Source: Sarcocystis neurona (lineage: Eukaryota; Apicomplexa; Conoidasida; Eucoccidiorida; Sarcocystidae). From it: a DNA stretch of 64,000 nt. Position 1 is the stretch's first letter. The number at the start of each line of letters is the position of its first letter. The notes beneath the pieces are model-generated. The model did no database searches, was not told where the DNA came from, and saw only the letters and a program-made list of their open reading frames with translations. The translations under genes were made by a program, and so were the position numbers. Positions 12,501 to 23,716 of this stretch are shown in pieces. The stretch covers positions 1,683,234-1,747,233 of the forward strand of contig KL647302.1 in NCBI GenBank assembly GCA_000727475.1. The letters are read 5' to 3'.

Positions 12501-13702
12501 CGAAGAAGAGACAGGAGAGGGAACGGCTGCGACAGCAGCAGCAGCGCCGCGACGAAGAACAGCGCAGGTCGCAGCAAGACTACGTGGCGAATTTCATTCA
12601 GCCGCGCGATGAACGTTCCGCGTTGCAGTGGTCCGAGAGAGCCCTCCGGAAGCAGACGTTCTATCAGCCGCGGGCTGCGGGCACGGTACAGCAGCAGCAG
12701 CAGCAGCGCGGCTTCGGTGGAGGAGGAGGAGCAGCAGCAGCAGAAAGAGCAGGAGGAGGCGGCGCAAGTGGAGCGTACTATTCCGGGTACAGTGCGCCGA
12801 GCACGCTTGGAGTGGCGGGTGGGCAGCAACAGCAGCAGCAGGGTCTGCCTTACGTGGGGGCTGCTGCCGCTGCTGCTGCTCCTGCTCCATCCTCGGCCGT
12901 CTCTGCCGTGCTGGACAGCAGGACTGCAGCAGCAGCAGCCCCGCAGGAGGCGTGGTGGAAGCGTGGGGGCGCATGGTATGGCAGCAGCGGGAGTAGTTCT
13001 GCTGCTGGGGTTGCTGCTGCAGGAGGTGGAGGAGGAGGCAGCGGCAGTCTAGACGGGTTCAGTAGCAGCAGCAGCAGGGACTGGTACGCGGCCGAGAGAA
13101 GAGAAGCAGATTACGGTGGAAGAGAGGAAAGACCGCGTCTTCAGAGCACCGCCGCACGAAGGGGGCCGGCTCTATATCTAGATCTCGAGCACGAGCAGCA
13201 GCAGCAGCAAGAACAAGAGCAGCAGGAAGGACCCACGCGGCTGTACGAGCGGCGACAGCAGCGGCGGGGGGTAGAGGGAGCAGCAGGGGGAGCCGGCGCT
13301 GACGTGGAGGAGGAAGGAACCGAGCAGTCTGGCGTCAGAGGGAGAAGGTACGCAACGAAACAAGCCTATGTAGGGGGCGTAAAAAGCAGCAGCGGTAGCG
13401 AGCCGTACGAGGTATACAGACGGAGTGATAAATATCGACGCGACGCGCAGGGTCGTAGCAGAGATTACGGCAGCAACAGGGAGTACGAAGAAGCAGGAAG
13501 AAGCGACGGCAGCCCAGAGAGGCACAGATTTGAAAGAGGTCGCAGAGGCGAGGAAGGAGAAGCGGGGGGAAGGAAGTTCTGGCAGCACGAAGGCAGCAGC
13601 AGCAAGCATTACGACGGACAGAGAAGAGGAAGTTCTAGGGAAGGACATGACAGCGGCGGCGCCTGGTGGACTCGAGACGAATACCGGAGGAACAGACACT
13701 GA
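523..13702 (+). CDS. SPT6: Transcription elongation factor SPT6, C-terminal two thirds (5' end outside window)
   Basis: Histone chaperone that travels with RNA polymerase II; its tandem SH2 module binds the phosphorylated polymerase linker. Exons read: 523-852, 1627-1915, 3311-about 3426, 4820-4900, 5708-6063, 7517-7737, 8641 (or 8666)-8764, 9562-9867, 10291-10668, 12443-13702. The first exon has LAHQLQDPLAEL, HPLQALVP and the hallmark GLGPRKAARLL of the helix-hairpin-helix domain. TYFNCVSFLRL and LDDTRIHP follow, then SI-DLEAF, then AAELRHPYRDPR. 7517-7737 completes an S1-like region. RVRRNIRHPNYK, GEALFRPGSNDG (keeping the SH2 Arg) and the exons to 10668 (ending RLIAWWKEKGYWK) are the two SH2 domains. 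The last exon is a charged coil (QEYLKAYLEEK), then a Q/G/S/R-rich tail. Splice phases agree at 852/1627, 1915/3311, 4900/5708, 6063/7517, 8764/9562, 9867/10291 and 10668/12443. The junctions after 3426 and after 7737 are unresolved. The tail exon belongs here by phase only. Confidence 0.9.
889..1626 (+). repeat. CTG-rich SPT6 intron ending in (CTG)nCAG acceptor
   Basis: Between the exons ending at 852 and starting at 1627 the + strand is an irregular CTG/TGC array for about 700 bases. It ends in a CTG run that closes with CAG just before the exon at 1627. The repeat therefore supplies the pyrimidine-containing tract and the 3' splice site. The long open frames seen here on both strands follow from the lack of stop codons in CTG/CAG repeats. 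Confidence 0.6.
4132..4147. promoter_or_regulatory. Perfect 16-base palindrome containing GTGTACGTACAC
   Basis: AGGTGTACGTACACCT is its own reverse complement and lies in an SPT6 intron. The 12-base core recurs at 7738-7749, 7882-7895, 8223-8234 and 38279-38292. Each half is GTGTAC, which resembles the GNGTAC motif bound by the Plasmodium AP2-G DNA-binding domain; any link to an AP2 factor here is inference. Confidence 0.35.
5000..5079 (+). repeat. 32-base tandem repeat, 2.5 copies, in SPT6 intron
   Basis: Two identical 32-base units at 5000-5031 and 5032-5063, built from TGCTGCTGTACTGCG and GCTGCAGTGCTGCAC segments, are followed by a shortened copy to 5079. They lie inside the intron between the exons ending at 4900 and starting at 5708, in a wider CTG-rich field (4925-5400). 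This is a higher-order repeat that has grown out of the trinucleotide array. Confidence 0.75.
6076..6240 (+). repeat. (GCA/GTA/GCG)n trinucleotide array just inside an SPT6 intron
   Basis: An imperfect GCA-GCA-GCG-GTA array of about 165 bases begins some 12 bases after the strong donor GTGAGA at 6064. It stays open as poly-Ala but is placed outside the coding sequence because the donor phase at 6063 matches the acceptor at 7517. The joined reading continues the S1-like region. Confidence 0.6.
8144..8160 (+). repeat. G17 homopolymer
   Basis: Seventeen consecutive G residues, followed by AAAA, inside the SPT6 intron between 7737 and 8641. Such runs are unstable in sequencing and could differ in length between strains or assemblies. 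Confidence 0.85.
10928..11110 (+). repeat. Degenerate direct repeats in last SPT6 intron
   Basis: The block GGAGGGTGCAGGCCTATGT occurs at 10928 and again at 11035, each followed by an ATTAAGGAGAAA block and a TATATA tract. A shortened third copy (GAGGGTGCGGGC) starts near 11099. It is a TA-containing minisatellite lying within the 1.77 kb intron between 10668 and 12443. Confidence 0.6.
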
Positions 13703-14740
13703 GGTGCTGGCCAAGGAGGACACCGTGAGGCAGCAGCAGCAGCAGCGAGTCCAGCAGCAGAGTCGGCAGCAGCAGATCCAAGAGCAGCAAAGCCGGCAGC
13801 AGCAGCAGCAGCAGGAGGACCGCTCAAGACAAAGGACACCACCAGCAGCAGCAGCAGCGGCGGACAAGCACCAGAATACAGCAGCAGATGAGAACTGCTG
13901 TAGACATGCAACAACATGCAAGCAGCCGTAAGAGTGAAAGACGGAGGGGGCAGCAGCGGACGCATTGCAGCGGCGGCTGCAGGATAGCGGCGACACGATT
14001 GCAGCACGGCAGGGGACCGGCCACTCCAGCAGCAGACGAGGAAGCGTCTCGAAGAAAGGAAGGCGAGCTTTTTGTACGCCAGCGCAGGCAGTAGTGCCAG
14101 CAGGACCAAGCACACGACGCCTCACGGAGTACGGCATAAGCATGCGTATATATACGTATATATGTGAATTTATACATATATATATGTGTGGTGTGTACAA
14201 CCTTATGGATGTGGAAGAGAGAAATCAAAAGGACGAGAATGCAGTTTGCCGAATGGGGTGAATTCAGTGGATAAAGAGCAGACAAGCCGCCGCGGGCGGA
14301 GAAGTTGCAGGAGAGGGAGGCGCCGCCTAGCTGCGAGCAGCAGTATCAGCGGGTGGCGGTGGCAGATGCTGCAGCAGCGTAGCGTCGTCCAGAGCTTGTC
14401 TACAATTGGTTGCAGCAGTGGCAGCAGCGGAGACGGGAAGCTGTGGCTGGCGACGCAGACACCAGGGGAGGAAAAGAGTGAAAAAAGCAAGGCAGAGTGA
14501 CTGACAGGCGGCAGCAGCAGCAAAGGATGGCAACTGCAGCAGCAGCAGCACGGCTTCGGACGGGGCCCCTGCAGCGCCGGGTTCCCAAGAAGCTGCTGGC
14601 GTCTCGTGCGCATCAGCTGCAACAGCAGTTGTAGTGGGATGCACGGGACAGGTGTAGCAGCATGCGTGAAAAAGTGCGTGGGGTGGCAGCAGCAGCACAG
14701 GAAGCGTAACCGTCTGTTCACGCGGCGCCAGCAGCAGCAG
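13703..14740. other. Post-SPT6 region, CAG-rich, no confident gene
   Basis: After the SPT6 stop the + strand continues with CAG arrays (13728-13860, 14500-14560, 14680-14745) and a TATATA patch near 14140-14185. A frame overlapping the SPT6 tail stays open to 13931 as a Gln-rich peptide and could be an alternative end for SPT6. No domain or splice evidence decides this. Confidence 0.4.
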
Positions 14741-14761
14741 CAGTGTTTCTGCTGTTGTATG

Positions 14762-15582
14762 CAGTAGCAGCTTTGCGCTTTCCTGAACAGCCGGTTCTCG
14801 AGGCCCTGCCTGTGGAACCTATGCGTATCGCAGGATATGTATGGCACATGCGCATAGGTGTCTGCGCGAGCGTAGTGGTGCCTCTACTATATACAGGAAG
14901 AGAGATTTCTTGGGGGCGCGTTCACGTGGATTTTTCACTGGTTGAAAAAATCTTTATTTACGTTCATGTACGTGTGGGGCTCTGCTACCTTGCGGACATA
15001 CATATGTATATATATAAGTATAGATATATATACAGACTTGTAATCACGTGTACGTGCACACATATATATACACATATTGTGAGTAATACACGGCAACCAC
15101 GCGCTTGCGTGGTTGATTTTCTCTGTTTGGCAAGGCGGAGTCTGTGGGAGGCAGTGGGGGAGGCGGCATCTTTGCAGTCAAGGATGTGCTGCAGGTGAGG
15201 GTGTAGTTGGTGTTCACTGCTGCTGTTGCTGCTGTCGCTAGGGGACGCGGCTGCTGATGGCAATTCTGCTGCTGGCGGTTACGCTGCTGCCGATATTTCT
15301 GTCCTGCCCCTGCTGTTGAGGCGGCTGCTACTGCTGTTGCGATCCGTGCTCGGACAGCTGCAGGGGAACTGCATCTGCCGTTGAAGTGATGACTTTGCGG
15401 CTGTTGCAACTCCCGTTGACGCCGCGGGGCCCCTGCTGTTTACTGCGAACCACCTGCGCCGGGGGGCGTTACGCCTACGAAAGAAGAAAGCTATTGCAGC
15501 TTTACTTGCGTCCGCTGGATTTTGTGCGACACAGGAGCGTCGAAGGATGGATTCGCAAAAAGGCTTTTTCTAGCAACAACAG
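14762..15582 (+). CDS. Orphan exon-like pieces of an unknown protein
   Basis: Three separated stretches look coding but are not connected with confidence. One is about 14764-14840, after a TGTTGTATGCAG acceptor (contains LRFPEQPVLEALPVEP). The second is about 15139-15194, ending at a strong donor CAG|GTGAGG. The third is about 15390-15578, a frame containing LRRGALRLRKKKAIAALL and closing at a stop. I do not recognise the product. The pieces could belong to one small gene between SPT6 and the repeat-poor block, or be composition artefacts. Confidence 0.22.
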
Positions 15583-15599
15583 AGAAAGATAGAGACAGA

Positions 15600-18273
15600 C
15601 ACGAGTACGGGTAGAGACACACATGGTCAGCTTCGTCAGTTAGGGTTTTTCACAATACGGAAACGTAAGTGTTCAGTCCAGGAACGTAGCAGACGATGAA
15701 AGAGATAGAGGGAGACGCGCACAGAGGGAAGTGGACATAGATAGCCTGATTCTCCCATGAGTGAAAAGGGGAACGGACACATTCGTGAGACTTCACACGT
15801 GAAAAGGATGAATGGGCACACTTGCCGGGGGCACGCCAGCAGGTCGGCTAACAACGACTGTGCGCGGTTGTATTGCACTTTTTGTGAGTAAAAATCAAAG
15901 GCCGCGACATAAGACAGGGGTGCTGCAGGAAGGAAGTGTTTGTATAGGGGTGAAACAGATACGCTTGCACACCTCTGTAGACGTGTATATATATATATAT
16001 ATTAATATGTTCAAGTCTGTAGATGCAGGAGCAGATTTTGTGCTACTGCTTGGCACTGCAGGCAAAGTAGACGGTGGCTGGGTCTTCCCGCACCGTTTTT
16101 GCGCACGTACGTAGTTCACGCGCGTGCCCGGCTCCGCGTGTCTATATGGCGTGGTGGACACAGGAATTTGTGTAGATGTACAGAGGAGCGTAGAGGGCGA
16201 CGAGAGAGAGCGATACGTGAGTGGTGGAGGAGCTGCTTCGTCGTAGTGCGCATATGTAATTTCTCGTAATTACACGTGCCTTTCATCGGTAGGTTGATGG
16301 TTGGTAGCAGGAGCAAGCAACGACAGTGCTAAATTCAGTAGCTCAGTCAAGTCGGATTTCAAACACACGAGTAGACACACAGCGACTTTTATCAAGGTAA
16401 CCTGCTGCTGCAGTTACAAGTGAGAAAACGTTGTGGTCGGATGGCGCAGAGAGATTGCTCGGAGAGGGCACACTACTGTAGCGAGGAATTGATGTTAGAG
16501 CCCGCAAGAATGAATATGGCGTGGATCTTATAGCTTCAGGGGTAGCAGGTTGATTCCACGTCGTAAGATTTACCGAAGAAACAAAAGACTACACCGTGGA
16601 GAGCGCGTATTAGCTTGTAGAGTGACGGAGACAAGAGGAGTAACAGCAGCATCAGTTGTAGCGCGGGTAGGACTAGACAGTGCAGCCTGAACAGAGCTGT
16701 TAGGAGTAGGAAGACGACCGCAAGAGTAGTAGTAAGAGCAGTAACAGTGGTGATAGAAGTAGTGATGTGAATAAAGTACTCGGTGATCCTACCGAGGAGA
16801 TGCGGCGGTGTAGTGACTGCAGCAGCTGTAGTAGCAAAGGTTAACTACTAGTAATTGCTGTGGCAGCAGACACACGTACGCGAGCAGTAGTCATAAAAGT
16901 GCTAAGATTATCGCTACAAGCTTGAAGGGACACTGGAGCCACGAGCTGTCGAAGCCAGGTGTGGAGCCTGACAAGCCGCCTGTTCTAGCATGCAGCTCAA
17001 TCCTGTGTGTTGGTCGCTTCACCACACGAATTCACATGTATATACATATATATATATATATGTATATATATATATGGATACATACATTTATTTGTATGTA
17101 CGCGTATATATATTCGTATAGGTGGAGGTATACACACATATACGTAGGTATACTTGTGCAAAAACAGATAAAGGGGTGCTGCTGCGGTTTTGTTCATTGA
17201 AACCACACAGACAGTGAGTGGTCTCGTGAAAGGGACTTCTGCAGCAGGTTAGGGGATAGCACCTACTGGCTTATGGGTGTCACAGACTGATGGATGCAGA
17301 CACTTTGCTGCGTGTTTTACGTATACGATCCTTTCTATATCGATGGTTCTACCAAATGTATGGAAATCTTCGGAGATGCGAGTCCTGCGGATTCAGGTAG
17401 CAGCACTTGTCGAAACTGCATCTCGCCAAATTTTGCTATAGCCTTGCCCAGCAACGGCCACGTCGAAAAACCTAAGTAGGCGCTTACGAACAATGCGTCT
17501 CTGTGTGGAGTTTTACGTGCCATCGAGGACCAGAGAGGGCTGAACGTGGACAGCTGCTGCATCACAAAAGCGGTGAAGCACTTCCGCGGTTATTAGGTCC
17601 TGTGCGTTACACTCGCTGTGGGAGAAACCACTTCCGATTCCTCGGGTTCGAGCAGAAATGTGTCACGAGATGTCGCGTATTTTTGCAAGCTGCAGGAGCA
17701 CGGCATGTAATCTGTTCGGTGCTTTTTCTTTGTGTTACCCTTTCGAAATTACGCCTGCCTGCGGGTACCGTAGAAAACCGTGTGTCGACTAATCTTTGCA
17801 AGACGGGAAAAAACACCGTGGATTTCCCCTAGATGATGAAACTCATGAGCTCCGCAGACACATGTATCTGGAACGTTACACAGCTTTTCGGCTCAAGCGA
17901 ACACAGTCGAGTGCAACATTTCATCACCCCCTGCACCATCATATCGCTTCATGCTTCCAGGAGCACTGTCGTTCACGTATCACATTTGAAGCGATGTGCC
18001 TGTATCATCATGTGCCGTGAAAGTGTTTCTTGAGTGTGAAATGTTTCCATCTCTTGAAAAAATAGGACGGCACCGACTGTTGCCCAGGCGCACCGGGGGC
18101 ACAGTGTTGAAAGAATTATCGTGGAAGAAATAACACTCCCCAGATACGACTTTAAAGTAGCTCGCTGTGTAAATTTTAGGGGATACAACTGACCGGGGCA
18201 CATTTACGTCATTTCTGCATGCCAGCAGTCAGTCAGTAAGAAATGGGAGGCAGCGCCGTCGCGAAACGGTACA
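15600..18273. other. Repeat-poor block, left part; no gene seen
   Basis: CAG arrays stop abruptly near 15600 and base composition becomes more even. A degenerate AGT/AGC/GTA trinucleotide field with many TAG triplets lies at about 16620-16860 and looks like an eroded repeat. A TATATA tract is at 17038-17110. Open frames of 60-110 codons at 17294-17832 and 17796-18033 overlap each other on both strands and show no domain, so I do not call them genes. Confidence 0.5.
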
Positions 18274-18346
18274 GCGAGCATGGTCTAGTGGCTATGACGC
18301 TCGCCTCACACGCGAGAGGTCCCGGGTTCGATCCCCGGTGCTCGTA
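18274..18346 (+). tRNA. tRNA-Val (anticodon CAC)
   Basis: A complete cloverleaf can be drawn. The acceptor stem GCGAGCA (18274-18280) pairs with TGCTCGT (18339-18345), starting with a G-U pair, and 18346 is the discriminator A. The D arm is GTC...GAC. The anticodon stem CTCGC/GCGAG encloses the loop CTCACAC with anticodon CAC at 18307-18309, reading GUG valine codons. The T arm CCGGG-TTCGATC-CCCGG is perfect. There is no intron and CCA is not encoded, as usual in eukaryotic nuclei. The anticodon arm resembles other eukaryotic tRNA-Val genes. The pol III A and B boxes are internal, and the gene stands alone within the repeat-poor block. Confidence 0.96.
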
Positions 18347-21300
18347 CTTCTTGTACACGCCGTGCTGTTCACCAGCCGCACTATACTACTACTACTAAAC
18401 GTCAACGAAACAGTCACTTTCTAAGGGGATTACCGGAGTTGTGCGCGTCGTACGCCTGCACTATCCCTGATCGTTCATACCGACGCACGTTCTAACTTTA
18501 TATACAGCCGCCGTTGTCAACGCGTACTCGTTATGACTGAGTTTGCCAGTACACTGCGATCCTTCCTGCGATGCATCAGCGGAGTCCAGACCTTCATTTT
18601 TTCGCTCCCGCATTTTCTGGACACCGCCAGTTTCATCTGTCCATGTACACACTTACTGCAGCTGATATCCTCTTTTGATATGAAGCTGTGCTCGCGAACC
18701 ACGGGTTTCACCACTCCACGCTTCATCTGCTGCTCTCTCTGAGTACCTTTCTGACGTTTTCCAAAACCATTCGCTCCCCTATCGAAACAATATTCATCGG
18801 GTCACAAGCTCATGTTCAGTCTCAACGCACCTCTTTTCACGTAAGTACATCATAACACTCACATCTCTCATGTAGTTGTCTACTGGTCATTCCTTCTTTC
18901 GCAACAAGCACGCGTATCCACGTGCTCCTGTTGTACTCCTGCAGGGCTTCTCTGAAGAGAGCAGCATCCGAACATCTACACCTCGAAAAATATATAAAGA
19001 TGCAGATAAATGCGTAAAAAGACAGACAGACACTCTAAGCCTGCAAAAACTCACAGGTATTCGTATGTGTGCCCGTGTACAAAAAGTCAGCTTGGAGCAT
19101 ACATACGTATGTGTACGTGCCAGCGAAGACACCAGGACATTTCTACCGCCCTATATATATAGAGAGAGAGAGAGACAGAGAGAGAAAGAGAGCGAAGGAC
19201 AAGTTAACGATACACAGAGGTGAGAGGGTAGGCAATGGGGAAAGATACCGTAGTGGAGACCATATCGGGAGATGACACCTCCAGACACGCTCCTGAACAC
19301 GGAACCAGGTAAACTCTGCCAGATAGGTAGACTGGAACCGGTACTTCTGCAGTCTTGCTCGTTAAGCATACCCTTGACAACAGCAACTGTACGTGTTTAT
19401 ATTTCTATAATAGACTACACGTGTATAATTATCGATCCGTAAGTGCGCGAAGATATATACATAAACTAGCATGCGGTGACATGTGCACACTGGCCTTTTC
19501 GGAGGACTCGTAGATGTGAGAAACGAAGGTGTTGACATTTGGCAGCATATACACAAGAAATACAACTGGTACATTTGTGAAGAGCCCTCCAGCGCAGCTG
19601 GACAACTTTGAAGCAGCTCTGACTGCACAGACAATGTAGGTCTTTACCATGAGCAGTAGTGGGGAGCAAGTCGTCTACATATCCCTTTGCATATAAAAGG
19701 GCGCATATATAAATTATGCGTGCCTCCACCTGCGAATGTTCAGTCAAGCATATGTAGTCACCGACATGTACATTTCACACGGTATGGGAGAGGGCCATAA
19801 AAAAGATGATTCCATCGCGTCGTGTCTCGAGATTGTTCCACAATAGAATGCGATCTCTACACAGAATTACATTGTCAATGATATAGATCACCCCAACCTT
19901 TTGGGTATCGTTGAATGCGTTGACGTCAAAATATTTGCGCAATCGGATATGTCAATCTCTACGTGTACATTATCACGTTCAAGAAGCAATCTAAGTGATT
20001 GTCCCCGCACCAAGAACTATAAGTGCGACGCAGGCCCACCTGCAACAACAACTCCGTTCATCGTCTGCAGTGACGCGCGCACTATTGAGTACAATTTCGT
20101 ACGTCTGCCCTTAGCACGGAGAAATAAAAACCGTATACGTATATGCTTTATTGACACGCACTCTCCACGCATGCACGTGCGCAGGAAAAGACAAATACAC
20201 AAACACATGTGTTTAAATGCGATTGTCTGTACGCCTGGGTACGTAGGGGTACTCGTGGCCCTTTTCTCCTGATTTGTATGTGCCGCGTTCTGATGCGCCG
20301 CTTACACTTACAAGGACTGTTCCCCGCTCTTCGTACAAAACCACCTTTTCTTTCTAACGGCGAAAATCCTCTTAAATCACTAGCTCGTGCACATCCTTTT
20401 CCCTACAGGTCTATACCAATGGTGTCATCGTATGCCACGAGAGCTGCGACACGGCACTGAACATCGGTATACTGTCAAAATCCATATAATCTCTTCCCCC
20501 TATACACAGTCTCTATAGTCTTGCTCCAAGCACCAGGTTGACACGTAACAGTCCGTCACACATGTAGACACATACACATACACACACATACATGTATGAA
20601 CGTCTCACATCACACATGCATCAAGTTTTCTAAAGCTTTGACTGCAAGCCTAAAAAGATGATTTGGTGCGGATGAGCTCACCAGACGTCACGGAAAATGA
20701 GTTTTACAAAGCACGTCTCCACCCGTTTAAAGCAGACTCGATGTGCACATATACGTGTGGAAACAGATGCCTCCCTGTATTCCTGTAAGTCGTCGCACTG
20801 CAGCTTCAGCACACCGGCAGCTTCGGACTCCGCTGTAAGAGGAGTTGCTTCTCACGCAAAGCGGGTGGCCGCGCACCTCAGTGTCTACCCCGTACACGCA
20901 TGTTAATTGGACCTTACTTACACGCGTTCCACACATTATTGTGAGACACAGAGGCCTCATCGCACCAGCGTAGCAATTCCGCCTCAGTCTTGCACTTTCT
21001 CTCTAACAGCAGCGCGATACGTGAATACAGACAACGAGACGGATTTCATGTTTCACCTGTATATATACATATATATGTATATATACACACAGATGGGTGC
21101 GTCTGTATATATATATATATATATAGATTAGATGGGTGCATCTGTCGAGGTGTATACAGTTAGTCGGATACCGTGAGGTGCACCTACCTTCCACACGTTG
21201 TTGTGTGCACAGCTGTCGATGCTCGCGTAATCTCAGAACGTCTCTCCTAATATTTTCCGCATAGCTACGGACGCGTGCGGGCGTTGCTCCTTTCTGGTAA

Positions 21301-22400
21301 CGACCAGATGGTTTCCCCGTCACGGAAACCCTTCTTCGCCAGAGCAGCAAAAATCGGACTTAACGCTTTGTCGCCTTCGAAGAGCCGTGATACGTGTGCG
21401 AGAGATTTGCTCGCAGGCGTCACTGTTTCACTTCCTCGAATACTCCGACCTGCCACCGCAGCTGATGACTACGTTTACGAAACTGCACGTGTGCACGCAT
21501 GTGCGTGTATGTACGTATGTGTATATATGCGGGTGAACTGGACTGTACCCTACGTACGCATGTCTCCACAAAGATTACTTGTACCTACGAAGGTAGACAC
21601 GTACAAACACATACGCGGGAGGATCCAGCCAACGTAGGCACATTCCACGTGTGTGTGCGCCTATACGTGTGTAGGTCCTGTGCACGTGGCCTGCGCGCAA
21701 GGCGGCACAACCGCCTCTGCACATACGTCGGCATTTGCAATTTTGCTTGTTACCTCTTCGTGTAGTCCACACACGCGTACACACAACAGCGGGGAGCCGG
21801 TCGCACAGCCCTGGCCGCCGAGAGCGCAGAGGGAAAATCGTCTTGTGACCCCCATATATGGTGGTAGTGCGTTTCCACTCCGTGTCACACGCACATACCG
21901 AGTCAGTGGTAGGACTACAACCGCGCCCGTCTTCCTCTTCGCTGCCTCGCACACTATCGACGACGGGCACCCGGGTCTTGCACACAGACGCCTCCTGTGG
22001 CACTGCTGTGTTTCATCACTTTTTGTCCCAAGACTCACTCCACTGACAGAAACAGGCGTGTAGAAACGCCTGTCTGTCTAAACACACGCTCATCCAGATA
22101 CAGACATACGTATTCACACACAGGATATTACCCACATACTTGCATATATACACATCTATTGCGTGTGTGTACACATGTGTATATATATATATTATACGTG
22201 TACATACATAACACATGTGAATCCTCGCGGCTGGTTGATGATGGCGTGCAGGTACACACACACCCCAGCAGTTCGGACAGGGATGTGCGCTGTCGTGTTG
22301 GCAATTTCTCGCGCTCCGGGAAAGGGAAGAACTTCGCTAAAAATATCTCTCCCGCTCGAAAAGATGACCGCACGCGACAGAGTGCAACAGCCACCTCGCC
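18347..22400. other. Repeat-poor block, right part; no gene seen
   Basis: No confident coding region. There is a short GA-rich patch at 19158-19195, TA/TG-rich patches at 21060-21125 and 22140-22215, and scattered open frames of 60-145 codons on both strands with no recognisable motif and no coherent splice chain. Sequence towards 22600 becomes TA/CA-rich again and then GC-rich, marking the block edge. Confidence 0.5.
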
Positions 22401-22670
22401 TCTTCTCTTTCACTTCTGAGTGTGTTTCACAGACACGCACGAGCAGCTGCTCACCTTGACTCTCTCTCCCCACCAAATCCACAGATTATATATATACATA
22501 TATACCCACACGTAGAAGTGGATACACTCGTGCTCACATATGTATACACATGTCCACGACTGAAAAAATATAAACACGCACATATGCAGGTACTCAGATG
22601 CTCACGTCTACTCTCTACAGACATGCCGACAGGAGAACAGCCGTCGGATTCTTGAGCGAGAAAGAAAAAG

Positions 22671-23345
22671 GTGGCCTGCCACCGTCGCGTTCTCGCAGAG
22701 ACACGGGCACTGCCTCAATTTTCCCCGTTCCTGCTGCTCCAGGACAAAACAGCCAGGAACTCTGCTGCCTGCGCCTTGGGCAAGCTGCTACGCCCCTCCT
22801 CTGCTGCTGTCTCCGTCTCCTGCTGCTACACCCACGAGGCTGCTGCCGCTGCGCCGGTGCTTTTGCGCATCTCAGCTGTCGTTTTTCTTGCCTCACGCAC
22901 ATCTGTTTCCTCGTCTTCTTCGCTCCCTCACATCCAACAACAGCAGCTTCACCGCAGCACCCGCAACTTTGACGTCCGCGCCCCGCTGCCGCTTTGGTGG
23001 CAGCCGCAGAAAAAGGCAGCGGCAGCAGCAGCGACAGCCCACGTGAATCAGACGGTGCAGACAAAAACGGGACACGGTTCAGAAAGAACGGGGGGCACGG
23101 CAGCAGTAGCAGCAGCAGCAGCAGAAACGGCGCCACCAGCGGCAAGCCGAATACGCGCAGCAGGTCGGGACCGTTGTAGCGGAAGAAAGACGCAGGAGCC
23201 GCTCGGACGTGGGCGGGAGACGACCTGCCCGGCGGCAAACCAACAGCAAAACGCACAGATACAGCAGGAAGAGGAGTGGGGGAACACTATAAAAAACGAG
23301 CGCAAAGACAGAGACACATGGCCAAAAAACAAGGACGAGATATGA
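22671..23345 (+). CDS. Possible exon, Gln/Ala/Lys-rich unknown protein
   Basis: A 225-codon + strand open frame, purine-rich and protein-like towards its end (contains NQQQNAQIQQEEEWG and ends KNKDEI before a stop). It has no ATG near its start and a stop lies just upstream, so if real it must begin at an acceptor. It would be convergent with the U2AF gene, whose stop is 370 bases further right. No domain is recognised and the region is CAG-rich, so this may be noise. Confidence 0.22.
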   Translation: MACHRRVLAETRALPQFSPFLLLQDKTARNSAACALGKLLRPSSAAVSVSCCYTHEAAAAAPVLLRISAVVFLASRTSVSSSSSLPHIQQQQLHRSTRNFDVRAPLPLWWQPQKKAAAAAATAHVNQTVQTKTGHGSERTGGTAAVAAAAAETAPPAASRIRAAGRDRCSGRKTQEPLGRGRETTCPAANQQQNAQIQQEEEWGNTIKNERKDRDTWPKNKDEI

Positions 23346-23716
23346 GGCGGCAAAGCAGCAACAAACAGGGAGAAACAACACATGCAGAACAGCAGCACAA
23401 GTAGCAGGCTCCTAATACTACAGGCGCTGCGGTTAACCAGCAGTACAGGCGGACGGCAACGTGGACTGTACGCAGGGAAGCAAAGACATCGAGCCGAAGC
23501 AGAGCTCGCTTTGACTCGGGGCTGCGGTCGCATGCGGACCGACAGGACGTTGTCTCTCTGAACATTGGCTGCTGTTGCTGCGGCTCTGTCGTCGGTGTTG
23601 CTGCCACTGCTGAGACGCGTCTGCTGCAGGCGGGAGACGGCAGTCGTTGCCGCGCGCGGGTGGGGTTGCTGCTGCTGCTCCGGTTGATGCTTTGCTGCAG
23701 CAGCGGCGGCCACGCG

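Noticed and set aside
15386..15592. ESCRT-III (CHMP6/VPS20)-like protein
   Set aside because: The run LRLRKKKAIAALL recalls the basic helix of Snf7-family proteins, but no other part of the family pattern is present.
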